Shown: in pieces, positions 37,453-48,135 of the stretch
Numbering within the stretch: the first letter of the stretch is position 1
Layout of the letters: each line of letters starts with the position of its first letter
Assembly (NCBI RefSeq): GCF_004341235.1
Contig: NZ_SLUP01000002.1
Span: 709,037-773,036, forward strand
Length of the DNA: 64,000 nucleotides
Reading direction: 5' to 3'
From: Mariniflexile fucanivorans
GTDB lineage: Bacteria > Bacteroidota > Bacteroidia > Flavobacteriales > Flavobacteriaceae
Notes under the pieces: model-generated
Seen by the model: the letters and a program-made list of their open reading frames with translations, nothing else
Told to the model about the DNA's origin: nothing
The model's database searches: none
Program-made: the position numbers and the translations under genes

Positions 37453-38130
37453 ATGCGCATTGATATTATTACCGTTTTACCAGAATTACTTAAGAGCCCT
37501 TTTGAAGCCTCTATTTTAAAACGCGCTATTGAAGCTAATTTGGTTGAAGTCCATTTTCATAATTTACGCGATTACACTTCAGATAAACATAAATCGGTTG
37601 ATGACACCCAGTTTGGTGGTGGTGCAGGTATGGTGATGATGGTAGAACCTATTGATAAATGTATTACTGCTTTAAAAGAACAACGTAACTACGACGAAAT
37701 TATATACATGACCCCCGATGGTGAAACCCTTAAACAAGGCATTGCCAACCATTTATCATTAAAAGAAAACATCATTATTTTATGCGGACATTATAAAGGT
37801 GTGGACCAACGGGTTCGCGACCATTTTATAACCCGTGAAATTTCTATTGGCGATTATGTACTATCTGGTGGCGAATTAGGAGCTGCCGTACTTTGCGATG
37901 CTATTATTAGGTTAATACCTGGTGTTTTAGGTAATGAAACCTCTGCCCTAACCGATTCCTTTCAAGATAATTTACTCGCACCACCCATTTACACCAAACC
38001 TCGTGATTATAAAGGCTGGAAAGTACCGGAATTATTATTTAGCGGCAACTTTCCTAAAATTGAAAAGTGGCGTGAAGAACAGGCTTATTTGAGAACTAAA
38101 GAACGACGACCGGATTTGTTGGATGATTGA
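37453..38130 (+). CDS. trmD: tRNA (guanine-N1)-methyltransferase
   Basis: A 225-residue SPOUT methyltransferase that makes m1G37 in tRNA. It starts [20 protein letters not shown], has the [17 protein letters not shown] substrate motif, the SAM-knot motif [18 protein letters not shown] and [34 protein letters not shown] is in the C-terminal part. Length is normal. rplS, its usual partner, is 2 kb downstream here, with a MutS-like gene set between them. Confidence 0.97.
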   Translation: MRIDIITVLPELLKSPFEASILKRAIEANLVEVHFHNLRDYTSDKHKSVDDTQFGGGAGMVMMVEPIDKCITALKEQRNYDEIIYMTPDGETLKQGIANHLSLKENIIILCGHYKGVDQRVRDHFITREISIGDYVLSGGELGAAVLCDAIIRLIPGVLGNETSALTDSFQDNLLAPPIYTKPRDYKGWKVPELLFSGNFPKIEKWREEQAYLRTKERRPDLLDD

Positions 38131-38198
38131 TTTTACGTTATAAGTCTCTCGATTATTAGCGGAAATTTAAAAACAATCTGATTGCTTTTATTTCTGAC

Positions 38199-38226
38199 AG
38201 AAAAACTTAAAAACTCGTTTTTCTTA
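38199..38226 (+). terminator. Weak terminator after trmD
   Basis: An 8-bp stem AGAAAAAC / GTTTTTCT with a ten-base loop. The stem is AT-rich and no extra T-tract follows. Confidence 0.4.
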
Positions 38227-38242
38227 CAAATAATAAATTATA

Positions 38243-38330
38243 TTTACGGGATAACAGTAACAAGAAACTTACTATATCCTGACTTGTTTACGGGATATAA
38301 GTAATAAAGATTACTATATAACACGTTGTA
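38243..38330 (+). repeat. Two tandem copies of a 44-base unit
   Basis: Copy 1 begins TTTACGGGATAACAGTAA at 38243 and copy 2 begins TTTACGGGATATAAGTAA at 38287. Both share ACTATAT in the second half and end near TTG. The end of copy 2 merges into the left inverted repeat of the MutS-like cassette. Confidence 0.6.
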
Positions 38331-38334
38331 AGCC
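38315..38334 (+). repeat. Left inverted repeat of the MutS-like cassette
   Basis: TATATAACACGTTGTAAGCC, 30 bases before the MutS-like ATG. Its imperfect reverse complement is at 39644-39664 (18 of 21 positions match with one gap). Confidence 0.65.
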
Positions 38335-38363
38335 ATTTAAAAAATATCCAGCTAAGAATTAGA

Positions 38364-39626
38364 ATGAACAATTTGAAGGACTTAAATATCGAAAAAGAAC
38401 TGTTACCATTGTTCGACTATTCTTTAAATATGTTCGCCAAGGAAAAAATTATTGGAATCTTAAAAACTCCTTTAGAATCGACAACCGAAATTGTTGCACG
38501 CCAAAATATTTTAAAAGGGTTTACTGCCAACAATGAAATTCTTAAAGACTATTCATATACCGTTTTATACTTGAATGAAGTCCATTATTTTTTAAACGAT
38601 GACAAAATAGAAGACTTATCACAAAAAAAATTGAAGTATAAATTGTTTGCTTCCAAACAAGAAAAAACTCGATATACAAGTAAGTTCAATCAACTAATAC
38701 TATTTTTTCATCGCCTAGAATCAAGGTACTTTACACGTCTAAAATTAAATCAATATCCAGAAGAATATGCTACAAAAATTAAAGAAATTTTAATATTTCT
38801 ATCAAGTTTTGAACTTTTCAAATACGAGCATATTATTCGAGAAAAAAGGTTAAAGGACAAGCACGTAATAGAATTAACAAAAAAAATAAAAACCCTTAAA
38901 GAAACAGATTTGATTAAGCCTTTTTGGGAAAATTTATTTCTGTTTGAGGCTTATTTATCAATCAATTTAGGAATTAATAAAAACGGCTTTACATTTCCAA
39001 ATTTTGACAAAAAACACATTAAATTAAAGGATTTTTATCATCCTCTAATAAATAAACCAGTAAAGAACGATTTTGAGACCGAGAGCAACGTGATTTTATT
39101 GAACGGACCGAATATGTCAGGTAAGTCAACTTTTCTCAAAGCTGTTGGGCTCTGCATATATTTTGGACATTTAGGAATCGGAATACCTGCATCTTTTGGG
39201 GAAATTCCGTTTTGTAATCACTTTTCAATTGAAATCAATAGACGGGACGATATCCTAAATGGTTATAGTCATTTTATGACAGAAGTAATGAATCTCAAAA
39301 GTGTTGTTGAAAACGCTTCAAAAGGAAAACAATGTTTTGCGATTTTCGATGAACTTTTTAGTGGCACAAATTTAGAAGACGCGTTCGAGATTTGCCAAAC
39401 TACAATAAACGGTCTTAGTAAATTTAAAAATTCTTATTTTTTTATTTCAACTCACATTCAAGAACTGAAAAATGTTTCTAATGAAAAAATATCAAATTAT
39501 TACATAGATTGTGAACTTATAAAAGACAAACCAACCTTTACTTATAAACTAAAAAAAGGTTGGTCCGACATCAAAGTAGGGCGAATTCTATTCGATAAAG
39601 AAGGATTAAATGAATTATTGAACTGA
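38364..39626 (+). CDS. MutS-like ATPase (mismatch-recognition domain absent)
   Basis: A 420-residue protein of the MutS superfamily. Residues about 1-210 correspond to the lever and clamp region. The ATPase follows: Walker A GPNMSGKSTFLKAVG (near 250), the D-loop region with Ser in NGYSHFMTEVMNLKSV, Walker B CFAIFDELFSGTNLEDA (near 328), and STHIQEL with the switch His. The N-terminal mismatch-binding domain I and connector II are missing. Such short MutS-like proteins are of unknown function; a DNA-structure or defence-related role is only a guess. It lies between inverted repeats and splits trmD from rplS. Confidence 0.88.
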   Translation: MNNLKDLNIEKELLPLFDYSLNMFAKEKIIGILKTPLESTTEIVARQNILKGFTANNEILKDYSYTVLYLNEVHYFLNDDKIEDLSQKKLKYKLFASKQEKTRYTSKFNQLILFFHRLESRYFTRLKLNQYPEEYATKIKEILIFLSSFELFKYEHIIREKRLKDKHVIELTKKIKTLKETDLIKPFWENLFLFEAYLSINLGINKNGFTFPNFDKKHIKLKDFYHPLINKPVKNDFETESNVILLNGPNMSGKSTFLKAVGLCIYFGHLGIGIPASFGEIPFCNHFSIEINRRDDILNGYSHFMTEVMNLKSVVENASKGKQCFAIFDELFSGTNLEDAFEICQTTINGLSKFKNSYFFISTHIQELKNVSNEKISNYYIDCELIKDKPTFTYKLKKGWSDIKVGRILFDKEGLNELLN

Positions 39627-39643
39627 ACCAAAACGCAGAAAAC

Positions 39644-39664
39644 GGCTTACAACATGCGTATATA
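39644..39664 (-). repeat. Right inverted repeat of the MutS-like cassette
   Basis: GGCTTACAACATGCGTATATA, 17 bases after the MutS-like stop codon. It is the imperfect reverse complement of 38315-38334. Confidence 0.65.
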
Positions 39665-39800
39665 ACTAATAAAAAATCAATTTCAGTTGAGATTTTTGTT
39701 TTTTAATGAAACTATTATTTCTAAAGCTATTCACAACCAACTGAAAACTGCGACTGAGACTGTAAACCCATACTTAAACTATAAACTCATTTCGTGTTAA

Positions 39801-39855
39801 GGATAGAAGCGGCATCCTTTTGCTTTTGGGCAAAAGATATAGCGGATAGCCTGAC
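39801..39855 (+). repeat. Structured intergenic repeat with AAAAGATATAGCGGATAGC
   Basis: The element starts GGATAGAAGCGGCATCC, has an inner hairpin TTTTGC / GCAAAA, and ends with AAAAGATATAGCGGATAGC (39832-39850). The same 19 bases occur on the other strand at 63938-63956. I remember similar words in flavobacterial intergenic DNA but know no named family. Confidence 0.6.
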
Positions 39856-39933
39856 TTTTTGCTTAGCTAAAGCATTCAAATTTAACGTATTACTCATAGC
39901 AAAAAGAAACACCATAAAAATTATAATTATTAA

Positions 39934-39963
39934 TTGTACATTGTTAATTATTAATTATCTTTG
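39934..39963 (+). promoter_or_regulatory. Promoter of rplS
   Basis: TTG at 39934-39936, a 19-base spacer and TATCTTTG at 39956-39963, a full match to the Bacteroidota consensus. The leader to the ATG is about 70 bases, long enough for control by ribosomal protein binding, though no such site was identified. Confidence 0.8.
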
Positions 39964-40038
39964 CGCCCTATTTCGGGTTAACCTCTGGCGAGAATCGTGA
40001 ATGTTGTTTCGAATTAACTATTATTAAAATTTAAAGAT

Positions 40039-40389
40039 ATGGAATCTTTAGTAAAATTTGTACAAGACGAATTTGTAGCAAAAAAGGATTTTCCAGAGTT
40101 TGGAGCTGGAGACACAATTACAGTATACTACGAAATTAGAGAGGGCGAAAAAGTTCGTACTCAGTTTTTTAGAGGTGTAGTAATTCAAAGAAGAGGATCT
40201 GGATCATCAGAGACTTTTACAATTAGAAAAATGTCTGGTACTATTGGTGTGGAGCGTATTTTCCCAGTTAATTTACCTGCATTACAAAAAGTTGAAGTTA
40301 ATAAACGTGGTAAAGTACGTAGAGCTAGAATCTACTACTTTAGAGGTCTTACTGGTAAAAAAGCCAGAATTAAAGAGCGTAGACGTTAA
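40039..40389 (+). CDS. rplS: Ribosomal protein L19
   Basis: A 116-residue full-length L19 of the large ribosomal subunit. Recognised by FGAGDTITVYYEIREGEK, RTQFFRGVVIQRRGSGSSE, TFTIRKMSGTIGVERIFPVN and RGKVRRARIYYFRGLTGKKA. It has its own promoter and terminator, so it is not cotranscribed with trmD here. Confidence 0.98.
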   Translation: MESLVKFVQDEFVAKKDFPEFGAGDTITVYYEIREGEKVRTQFFRGVVIQRRGSGSSETFTIRKMSGTIGVERIFPVNLPALQKVEVNKRGKVRRARIYYFRGLTGKKARIKERRR

Positions 40390-40414
40390 TAAAACAGTAT
40401 TGCGAAAGCAAATT

Positions 40415-40447
40415 AAAAGCCCTGAAATTTTTTCAGGGCTTTTTTTA
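40415..40447 (+). terminator. Terminator after rplS
   Basis: A 13-bp perfect stem (40415-40427 with 40431-40443) and a run of T. Confidence 0.93.
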
Positions 40448-40505
40448 TTAACTTTTGTTAATAACTCTTGTTGATAAAGTGTTGATATATAAAATGTTAA
40501 ATATT

Positions 40506-40536
40506 TTGTATTTTCAAGGTTTGTGTTGTATCTTAG
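40506..40536 (+). promoter_or_regulatory. Promoter of the candidate noncoding RNA
   Basis: TTG at 40506-40508, a 20-base spacer and TATCTTAG at 40529-40536, one base off TAnnTTTG. A start of transcription near 40541 is expected. Confidence 0.5.
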
Positions 40537-40839
40537 CTAAACAAGAAACAGAAAAACAGTGTAAAACTGGTTTCATCTAAACAATGAATTAAAATTTGGT
40601 TTCTTAATAAGGTAACGTTCTTTATAAAATTGTAATTGTTTTTTGAGATTTTAATGCAGCATGTGTAAATGTGCGGAAGCAAAAAAATCATGATATTATA
40701 AAAAGTATTGCATATATGAAATTAGGCAATAACTAGTATAATTGAAAGTTTTAAAAAAAATAACATGTCCGAAAGGTGTGTTATTAATATTAAAACAATG
40801 CATTAAGAAAACTTGACGTTAAAACGAAGAGAAAGATTA

Positions 40840-40920
40840 ATGGCATCAAGAAAAACAATTATTAGAAGCGTTTTAGTAATAGGTCAATACATTTTGAAAA
40901 TTACAGAAATGTTTCGTTGA
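40840..40920 (+). CDS. Possible 26-residue small ORF
   Basis: ATG at 40840, stop TGA at 40918-40920. The peptide begins MASRKTIIRSVLVIGQYILK and ends KITEMFR; it has a hydrophobic middle with basic ends, which could be a small membrane or amphipathic peptide. It is inside the candidate noncoding RNA. Coding status is uncertain. Confidence 0.2.
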   Translation: MASRKTIIRSVLVIGQYILKITEMFR

Positions 40921-41006
40921 AATAATAGCACATCAATTGAAAAAATTTAGATTAAACTAAATTGATTTGATAGAAGTATCAATTAGATTGGGTTATGTTA
41001 TTTCAA

Positions 41007-41060
41007 AAAAAGCCATGTCAAAGTAGATTAGATTCTGCAGGGATATGGCTTTTGTTTTTT
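41007..41060 (+). terminator. Terminator of the candidate noncoding RNA
   Basis: A 13-bp stem (AAAAGCCATGTC against the matching strand ending ATGGCTTTT, one G-U pair) with a loop of about 24 bases, followed by GTTTTTTT. The gene it ends is not rplS, which has its own terminator 570 bases earlier. Confidence 0.85.
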
Positions 41061-43479
<2,419 letters not shown>

Positions 43480-43499
43480 AAAAAGATAAATACTATTTC

Positions 43500-43527
43500 A
43501 AAAAGCCCCTTTTAAGAGGCTTTTTTC
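43500..43527 (+). terminator. Terminator after icd
   Basis: A stem AAAAAGCCcCT / AGaGGCTTTTT with a short loop and T-run. It lies directly before the next TonB receptor gene. Confidence 0.75.
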
Positions 43528-43552
43528 ATATTTTTATAAAAAAAAGCTTTTG

Positions 43553-45928
43553 ATGAAGAACATAATTTTGTGCTCTCTTTTTTTATGCTGTTTTAATGTT
43601 ATATCTACAACCGCTCAAGAAAAAATCACTTTAAAGGGTGTCGTTTCCGAAGAAAAAAACAATGAAACGCTTATTGGAGTTAGTATTATTTTCCCTGAAT
43701 TAAATACGGGAACAACCACTAATGAGTATGGATTCTATTCTATTACCATACCAAAAGGCACTTATAAGGTTATAATTAGTTACATTGGTTTTGCTACAAA
43801 AAATGAAACTTTGGTACTTTCAAATAGCACTACCAAAAACTTTAGCTTATCAGATTCATTTGAAACTTTAGACGAAGTAGTTATCACAGAAAATGTAGAA
43901 AAGCTAAATATTAAAACACCACAAATGAGTGTGGCAAAACTAACATCAAGCACCATTAAAGAAATTCCTGTGGTATTTGGTGAAGCTGATATTATTAAAG
44001 CCATTACATTACTTCCTGGGGTTACCAGTGCTGGCGAAGGCGCTTCTGGTTTTAATGTTAGAGGCGGAGCTGCTGATCAAAATCTAATTCTTTTAGATGA
44101 AGCAACTATTTACAACTCATCACATTTATTCGGCTTCTTTTCTGTTTTTAATCCAGATGCCATAAAAGATATAAAACTATACAAAGGCGGTATTCCAGCA
44201 AGATATGGCGGTAGGGTTTCATCAGTTTTAGATATTTATCAAAAAGATGGAAATAGCAAGGAATTCCACGCCAATGGTGGCATTGGATTGGTATCGAGTA
44301 GATTGTTATTAGAAGGTCCTTTAAAAAAAGATGAAGGTTCCTTCCTTCTGGGTGGCAGATCTAGTTATGCGCATTTGTTCTTGCCTCTTTTTGATATTGA
44401 TAATATAGCCTATTTCTACGATTTAAACACCAAATTAAGCTACAAACTAAATGACAGAAACAACATATATCTCTCGGGATATTTTGGTCGTGATGTGTTC
44501 AGACTTAATGAAACCATTGATAATACTTATGGGAATACCGTTTTAAACTTCAGATGGAATCACTTACTTTCAGATAAACTATTTTCAAATGTATCACTTA
44601 TTTATTCCGATTATTATTACGGTTTAAAATTGGGCTTTGTTGAATTTGATTGGGTTTCTGGTATTAAAAACTTCAACTTAAAATACGATTTTAAGCACTA
44701 TATTTCAAATAAATTTAAATTGCAATATGGCTTAAACAGTATTTACTATAAGTTTAATCCTGGAGATATTAAACCAACCACTGAAACCTCTGGAATAAAT
44801 CCGTTCAAACTAACCCAAAAATTTGCTTTCGAAAATGCTATTTATATAGATGCTGAACAAAAGTTATCGGATAAACTAGCCATTTCTTATGGTTTAAGAT
44901 TTAGTTCTTTTCTTCGGTTAGGTCAAGATGAACTAAATGTTTACGAAAATAATCATGCTGTTGTTTTTAATGACAATTTTAAAATATATGAAAAAGCAGA
45001 ACCTATTGGTGTTGAAACTTTTAAACGAAGTGACGTAATTGCCGATTTTTTCAACATAGAACCGCGTTTATCATTATCCTATCAAATAAACTCAAACAAC
45101 TCAATTAAAGCGAGTTATAATAGAATGAGTCAATATTTGCATTTAATATCAAACACCAATTCACCAACACCGCTAGATATTTGGACACCTAGCGGTAAAT
45201 ACATAAAACCACAATTACTCGACCAATTTGCATTGGGATACTTTAAAAATTTTAAAAACAACAGGTATTCCTTAGAATTAGAAAGCTTTTACAAAACCAT
45301 AAAAAACCGAATTGATTACATTGATGGTGCCGATTTAATTGCCAACAATGCTATTGAACAAATTATTTTAAATGGTGAAGCAAAAGCCTATGGTTTGGAG
45401 TTTTTATTAAAGAAAAATGAAGGCAGGTTTAAAGGTTGGTTGGCCTATACCCTATCAAAATCTGAACAACAAACCAAAGGTAGAACCCCAACCGAATTGG
45501 GTATTAACAATGGTAATTGGTACAATACTCCTTACGATAAAACGCACGATATTTCACTTACAAGCAGTTACGATTTAAGTAAAAAAATAAAAATCAATGC
45601 TAATTTTTTATTTCAAACAGGACAACCAAGCACATTTCCAAACGGGCAGTACACTTATAATGGTGTAACGGTTCCAAATTATAATAATAGAAATTCAGAT
45701 AGATTAACATCATACCACAGATTGGATGCTTCTATAACTTACAGCCCTAAACCAGAAAAAACCACAGGATTACAATCATTTTGGGTTTTTGGTATATATA
45801 ATTTATACAACAGGAATAATGCTGCTTCTATAACTTTTGGACAAAATGAAGAAACAAAACTAAACGAAGCTTATAGACTATCTATTTTTGGTATTGTACC
45901 ATCCGTATCATACAATTTTAAGTTTTAA
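43553..45928 (+). CDS. TonB-dependent receptor with carboxypeptidase-like domain
   Basis: A 791-residue outer-membrane receptor. The start is the ATG at 43553; a TTG just before it is in frame but not needed. Signal peptide to TTAQ (about residue 22), carboxypeptidase-like domain (about 25-110), a plug with GFNVRGGAADQNLILLDEAT and FFSVFNPDAIKDIKLYKGGI, then a barrel ending GIVPSVSYNFKF. It lies three bases before a DUF4249 lipoprotein gene. That receptor/DUF4249 pair is common in Bacteroidota; the substrate is unknown. Confidence 0.92.
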   Translation: MKNIILCSLFLCCFNVISTTAQEKITLKGVVSEEKNNETLIGVSIIFPELNTGTTTNEYGFYSITIPKGTYKVIISYIGFATKNETLVLSNSTTKNFSLSDSFETLDEVVITENVEKLNIKTPQMSVAKLTSSTIKEIPVVFGEADIIKAITLLPGVTSAGEGASGFNVRGGAADQNLILLDEATIYNSSHLFGFFSVFNPDAIKDIKLYKGGIPARYGGRVSSVLDIYQKDGNSKEFHANGGIGLVSSRLLLEGPLKKDEGSFLLGGRSSYAHLFLPLFDIDNIAYFYDLNTKLSYKLNDRNNIYLSGYFGRDVFRLNETIDNTYGNTVLNFRWNHLLSDKLFSNVSLIYSDYYYGLKLGFVEFDWVSGIKNFNLKYDFKHYISNKFKLQYGLNSIYYKFNPGDIKPTTETSGINPFKLTQKFAFENAIYIDAEQKLSDKLAISYGLRFSSFLRLGQDELNVYENNHAVVFNDNFKIYEKAEPIGVETFKRSDVIADFFNIEPRLSLSYQINSNNSIKASYNRMSQYLHLISNTNSPTPLDIWTPSGKYIKPQLLDQFALGYFKNFKNNRYSLELESFYKTIKNRIDYIDGADLIANNAIEQIILNGEAKAYGLEFLLKKNEGRFKGWLAYTLSKSEQQTKGRTPTELGINNGNWYNTPYDKTHDISLTSSYDLSKKIKINANFLFQTGQPSTFPNGQYTYNGVTVPNYNNRNSDRLTSYHRLDASITYSPKPEKTTGLQSFWVFGIYNLYNRNNAASITFGQNEETKLNEAYRLSIFGIVPSVSYNFKF

Positions 45929-45931
45929 AAG

Positions 45932-46744
45932 ATGAAAAAAATTATATACATAATATGCTGTCTAATCCTAGTGTCTTGCGAAGATGTTATCGATTTAGAA
46001 TTAAAAACCGCAGAGCCAAGACTAGTAATAGACGCCTCGTTAATTTGGTACAAGAATACAACTGGAAACAATCAATTTATTAAGCTAACCCTAACAGCTC
46101 CTTATTATGATGTACATATTCCTGTTGCTACTGGCGCTACCGTAACTGTAACCGATTCCAATAATAACACTTTTAATTTCATAGAAGAAAACGATACGGG
46201 CATTTACAGAAATCAATCTTTTATACCAACAATAAATAGTACATACAACCTGAAAATCATATACATGAATGAAGTGTATACCGCTTCAGAAACACTAATA
46301 CCAATTGTTGACATCGATAAAGTAGAACAAAAAAATGATGCCGGATTTTCGGGTGAAGAAACAGAAATTAAAGCCTTTTACACCGACCCTGAAAACATTA
46401 AAAATTATTATTTTTTCGAATTTTTTAATTCCGATTCAAATACAATAACTCTTGATGTCTATGATGATAAATTTACTGATGGCAACCAAATTTTCGCCTT
46501 TTATAGCAATGAAGACATTGAAACAGGCACTAAATTAATTATTCAAAATCATGGTATCTCACAACGCTTTTACGAGTACATAAATATTTTATTGCAACAA
46601 AGTAAAGACGAAACTGGCGACCCTTTTGAAACCCAACCCGCAACTTTAAGGGGCAATTGCGTAAATGAAACCAATCCCGACAACTATCCATTGGGCTATT
46701 TTAGAGCTTCTGAAGTTTCTATTTTCAATTATGAAGTAGAATAG
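45932..46744 (+). CDS. DUF4249 lipoprotein
   Basis: A 270-residue lipoprotein (MKKIIYIICCLILVSCED, lipobox Cys16). The pattern EDVIDLELKTAEPRLVIDAS followed by TLTAPYYD, an Ig-like beta domain and a terminal RASEVSIFNYEV fits DUF4249. Members pair with TonB receptors of the upstream type and are thought to sit on the outer membrane near them. The partner here is the receptor at 43553. Confidence 0.88.
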   Translation: MKKIIYIICCLILVSCEDVIDLELKTAEPRLVIDASLIWYKNTTGNNQFIKLTLTAPYYDVHIPVATGATVTVTDSNNNTFNFIEENDTGIYRNQSFIPTINSTYNLKIIYMNEVYTASETLIPIVDIDKVEQKNDAGFSGEETEIKAFYTDPENIKNYYFFEFFNSDSNTITLDVYDDKFTDGNQIFAFYSNEDIETGTKLIIQNHGISQRFYEYINILLQQSKDETGDPFETQPATLRGNCVNETNPDNYPLGYFRASEVSIFNYEVE

Positions 46745-46887
46745 CTATTGCTTTTAATTGTAAGCTGCACCCAAGCAAATTATTGTTTAAAATTAAATTA
46801 AAACTTTAAGATAATTTTAACTCTAAAAAATCCTACAAAAGCTATTTTAGCTAAGCTTACTTTCATCAATCAAAAAAATCGTTCTTT

Positions 46888-48132
46888 ATGAATAAAAAAA
46901 GATTAATCTTTATTATTAGCGGAATCGTTGTTTTAATTCTTATTTATTCATTTTTCAATTCTTCTGCAGATGAAGATGTTTTATTAACATCAAAAGTTGT
47001 AAAAGGCACGTTCTTAAACGAAGTTATCATTTCTGGTGAAGCCCAATCTACAAGCTCAAAAGAAATTAATGGTCCCATTAATGCGAGACGATTCAATATT
47101 TATCAAATAAAAATACAAGATTTAGTTGCAGAAGGCACTGTGGTTAAAAAAGGCGATTATATTGGTAAACTTGATGCTTCTGAAGTGAATGCTAAAATTA
47201 ACGAAGCCCATTTAAATTTAGAAAAAGCGGAATCGAGATATACCCAACAACAGCTTGATACAACACTTACTTTAAAACAAGAACGCACCGCCATTAAAGA
47301 TCTTCAATTTAATATTGAAGAAAACCAATTGGAATTAAAACGTTCTATTTACGAACCCCCAGCAACCATCAGACAATTAGAAATTAAAATCGAAAAATTT
47401 GAACGGGATTCAAAAGAAAAAAAGGAAGACTATTCTATTAAAAAAAGACAAGCCAATGCTAAAATGATTGAGGTTGGTACCGAAGTTACAAAAATTAAAA
47501 AGCAAATTGAAGAATTAACCGCTTTGCAAAAGGAGTTCACCGTATTTTCTGAAGATGACGGTATGGTTACTTATGTAAAAGACTGGAACGGCACCAAAAA
47601 AAAGGTAGGTACTACCATATCGCCTTGGGAACCTGCTATGGCGAGTCTGCCAGATTTAACAAAAATGGAATCTAAAACTTATAGTAATGAAGTCGATATT
47701 AGAAAATTAAAAAAAGATTTAAAGGTAAAAATTGGTTTTGACGCTTTTCCTGATATTGAAATAGATGGTGTGGTTACAGATGTGGCTAATGTAGGTGAAA
47801 ACAAAAGAGGATCGGACATTAAACTTTTTCAAGTTTTAATTAAGCTTAATGAGACCAATAAAAATATAAGACCAGGAATGACCACTTCCAACAGGATTTT
47901 AACGCATCAAGAAGACAACGTATTAATGGCGCCGCTGGAAGCAATTTTTTCAAAAGACTCTATAAGTTATGCCTATGTAAAATCTGGTTATTCTATTGAA
48001 AAAAAGCAAGTAGAATTGGGTTTAGCCAATAATGAAGTGGTTATTATAAAAAAAGGTTTGAATGAAAATGATGTTGTTTACTTAAATGCCCCTGCCGATA
48101 TGGATGAAAAAAGTATAACGCTATTAAAGTAA
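46888..48132 (+). CDS. Efflux periplasmic adaptor (HlyD/MacA-like)
   Basis: A 414-residue adaptor protein. An N-terminal membrane segment (LIFIISGIVVLILIYSFF) is followed by the lipoyl half (VVKGTFLNEVIISGEAQS). A long alpha-hairpin with coiled-coil heptads follows (about 100-205), then the second lipoyl half (DDGMVTYVKDWNG) and a beta-barrel/proximal domain. It should link the permease at 48136 to the TolC-like pore at 49530. The gene ends three bases before the permease gene. Confidence 0.9.
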   Translation: MNKKRLIFIISGIVVLILIYSFFNSSADEDVLLTSKVVKGTFLNEVIISGEAQSTSSKEINGPINARRFNIYQIKIQDLVAEGTVVKKGDYIGKLDASEVNAKINEAHLNLEKAESRYTQQQLDTTLTLKQERTAIKDLQFNIEENQLELKRSIYEPPATIRQLEIKIEKFERDSKEKKEDYSIKKRQANAKMIEVGTEVTKIKKQIEELTALQKEFTVFSEDDGMVTYVKDWNGTKKKVGTTISPWEPAMASLPDLTKMESKTYSNEVDIRKLKKDLKVKIGFDAFPDIEIDGVVTDVANVGENKRGSDIKLFQVLIKLNETNKNIRPGMTTSNRILTHQEDNVLMAPLEAIFSKDSISYAYVKSGYSIEKKQVELGLANNEVVIIKKGLNENDVVYLNAPADMDEKSITLLK

Positions 48133-48135
48133 CAC

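Larger units (their letters stand above)
39627..40038. other. Intergenic region between the MutS-like gene and rplS
   Basis: About 410 bases without a credible gene. It holds the right inverted repeat of the cassette (39644-39664), a weak AT-rich hairpin near 39670-39705, the GGATAGAAGCGGCATCC structured repeat (39801-39855) and the rplS promoter (39934-39963). A short open frame at 39794-40000 lies over the structured repeat and is not a likely gene. Confidence 0.5.
40541..41060 (+). ncRNA. Candidate noncoding RNA, about 520 bases
   Basis: A promoter-like site and a strong terminator bound a region with no ORF above 26 codons. Local hairpins are visible. GCATGT / ATGTGC closes a GTAA tetraloop near 40670. 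TATTGC / GCAATA is near 40705-40732. A wobble-rich stem around CCGAAAGG lies near 40765-40785. It does not carry the conserved words of RNase P RNA or tmRNA that I know. The 6S-Flavo family is a possibility I cannot test. It may instead be a long leader of icd with an attenuator. A 26-codon ORF at 40840-40920 lies inside. Confidence 0.45.

Noticed and set aside
38131..38363. Possible attC-like integron site at the cassette border
   Set aside because: The core words do not fit the RYYYAAC/GTTRRRY pattern of integron sites and no integrase gene is in the window, so I report only inverted repeats.
39794..40000. Open frame of 68 codons before rplS
   Set aside because: It covers a structured intergenic repeat and the rplS promoter and has no recognisable protein pattern.
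40244..40474. Open frame of 76 codons overlapping rplS in another frame
   Set aside because: It overlaps the conserved L19 gene and its terminator, so it is a shadow.
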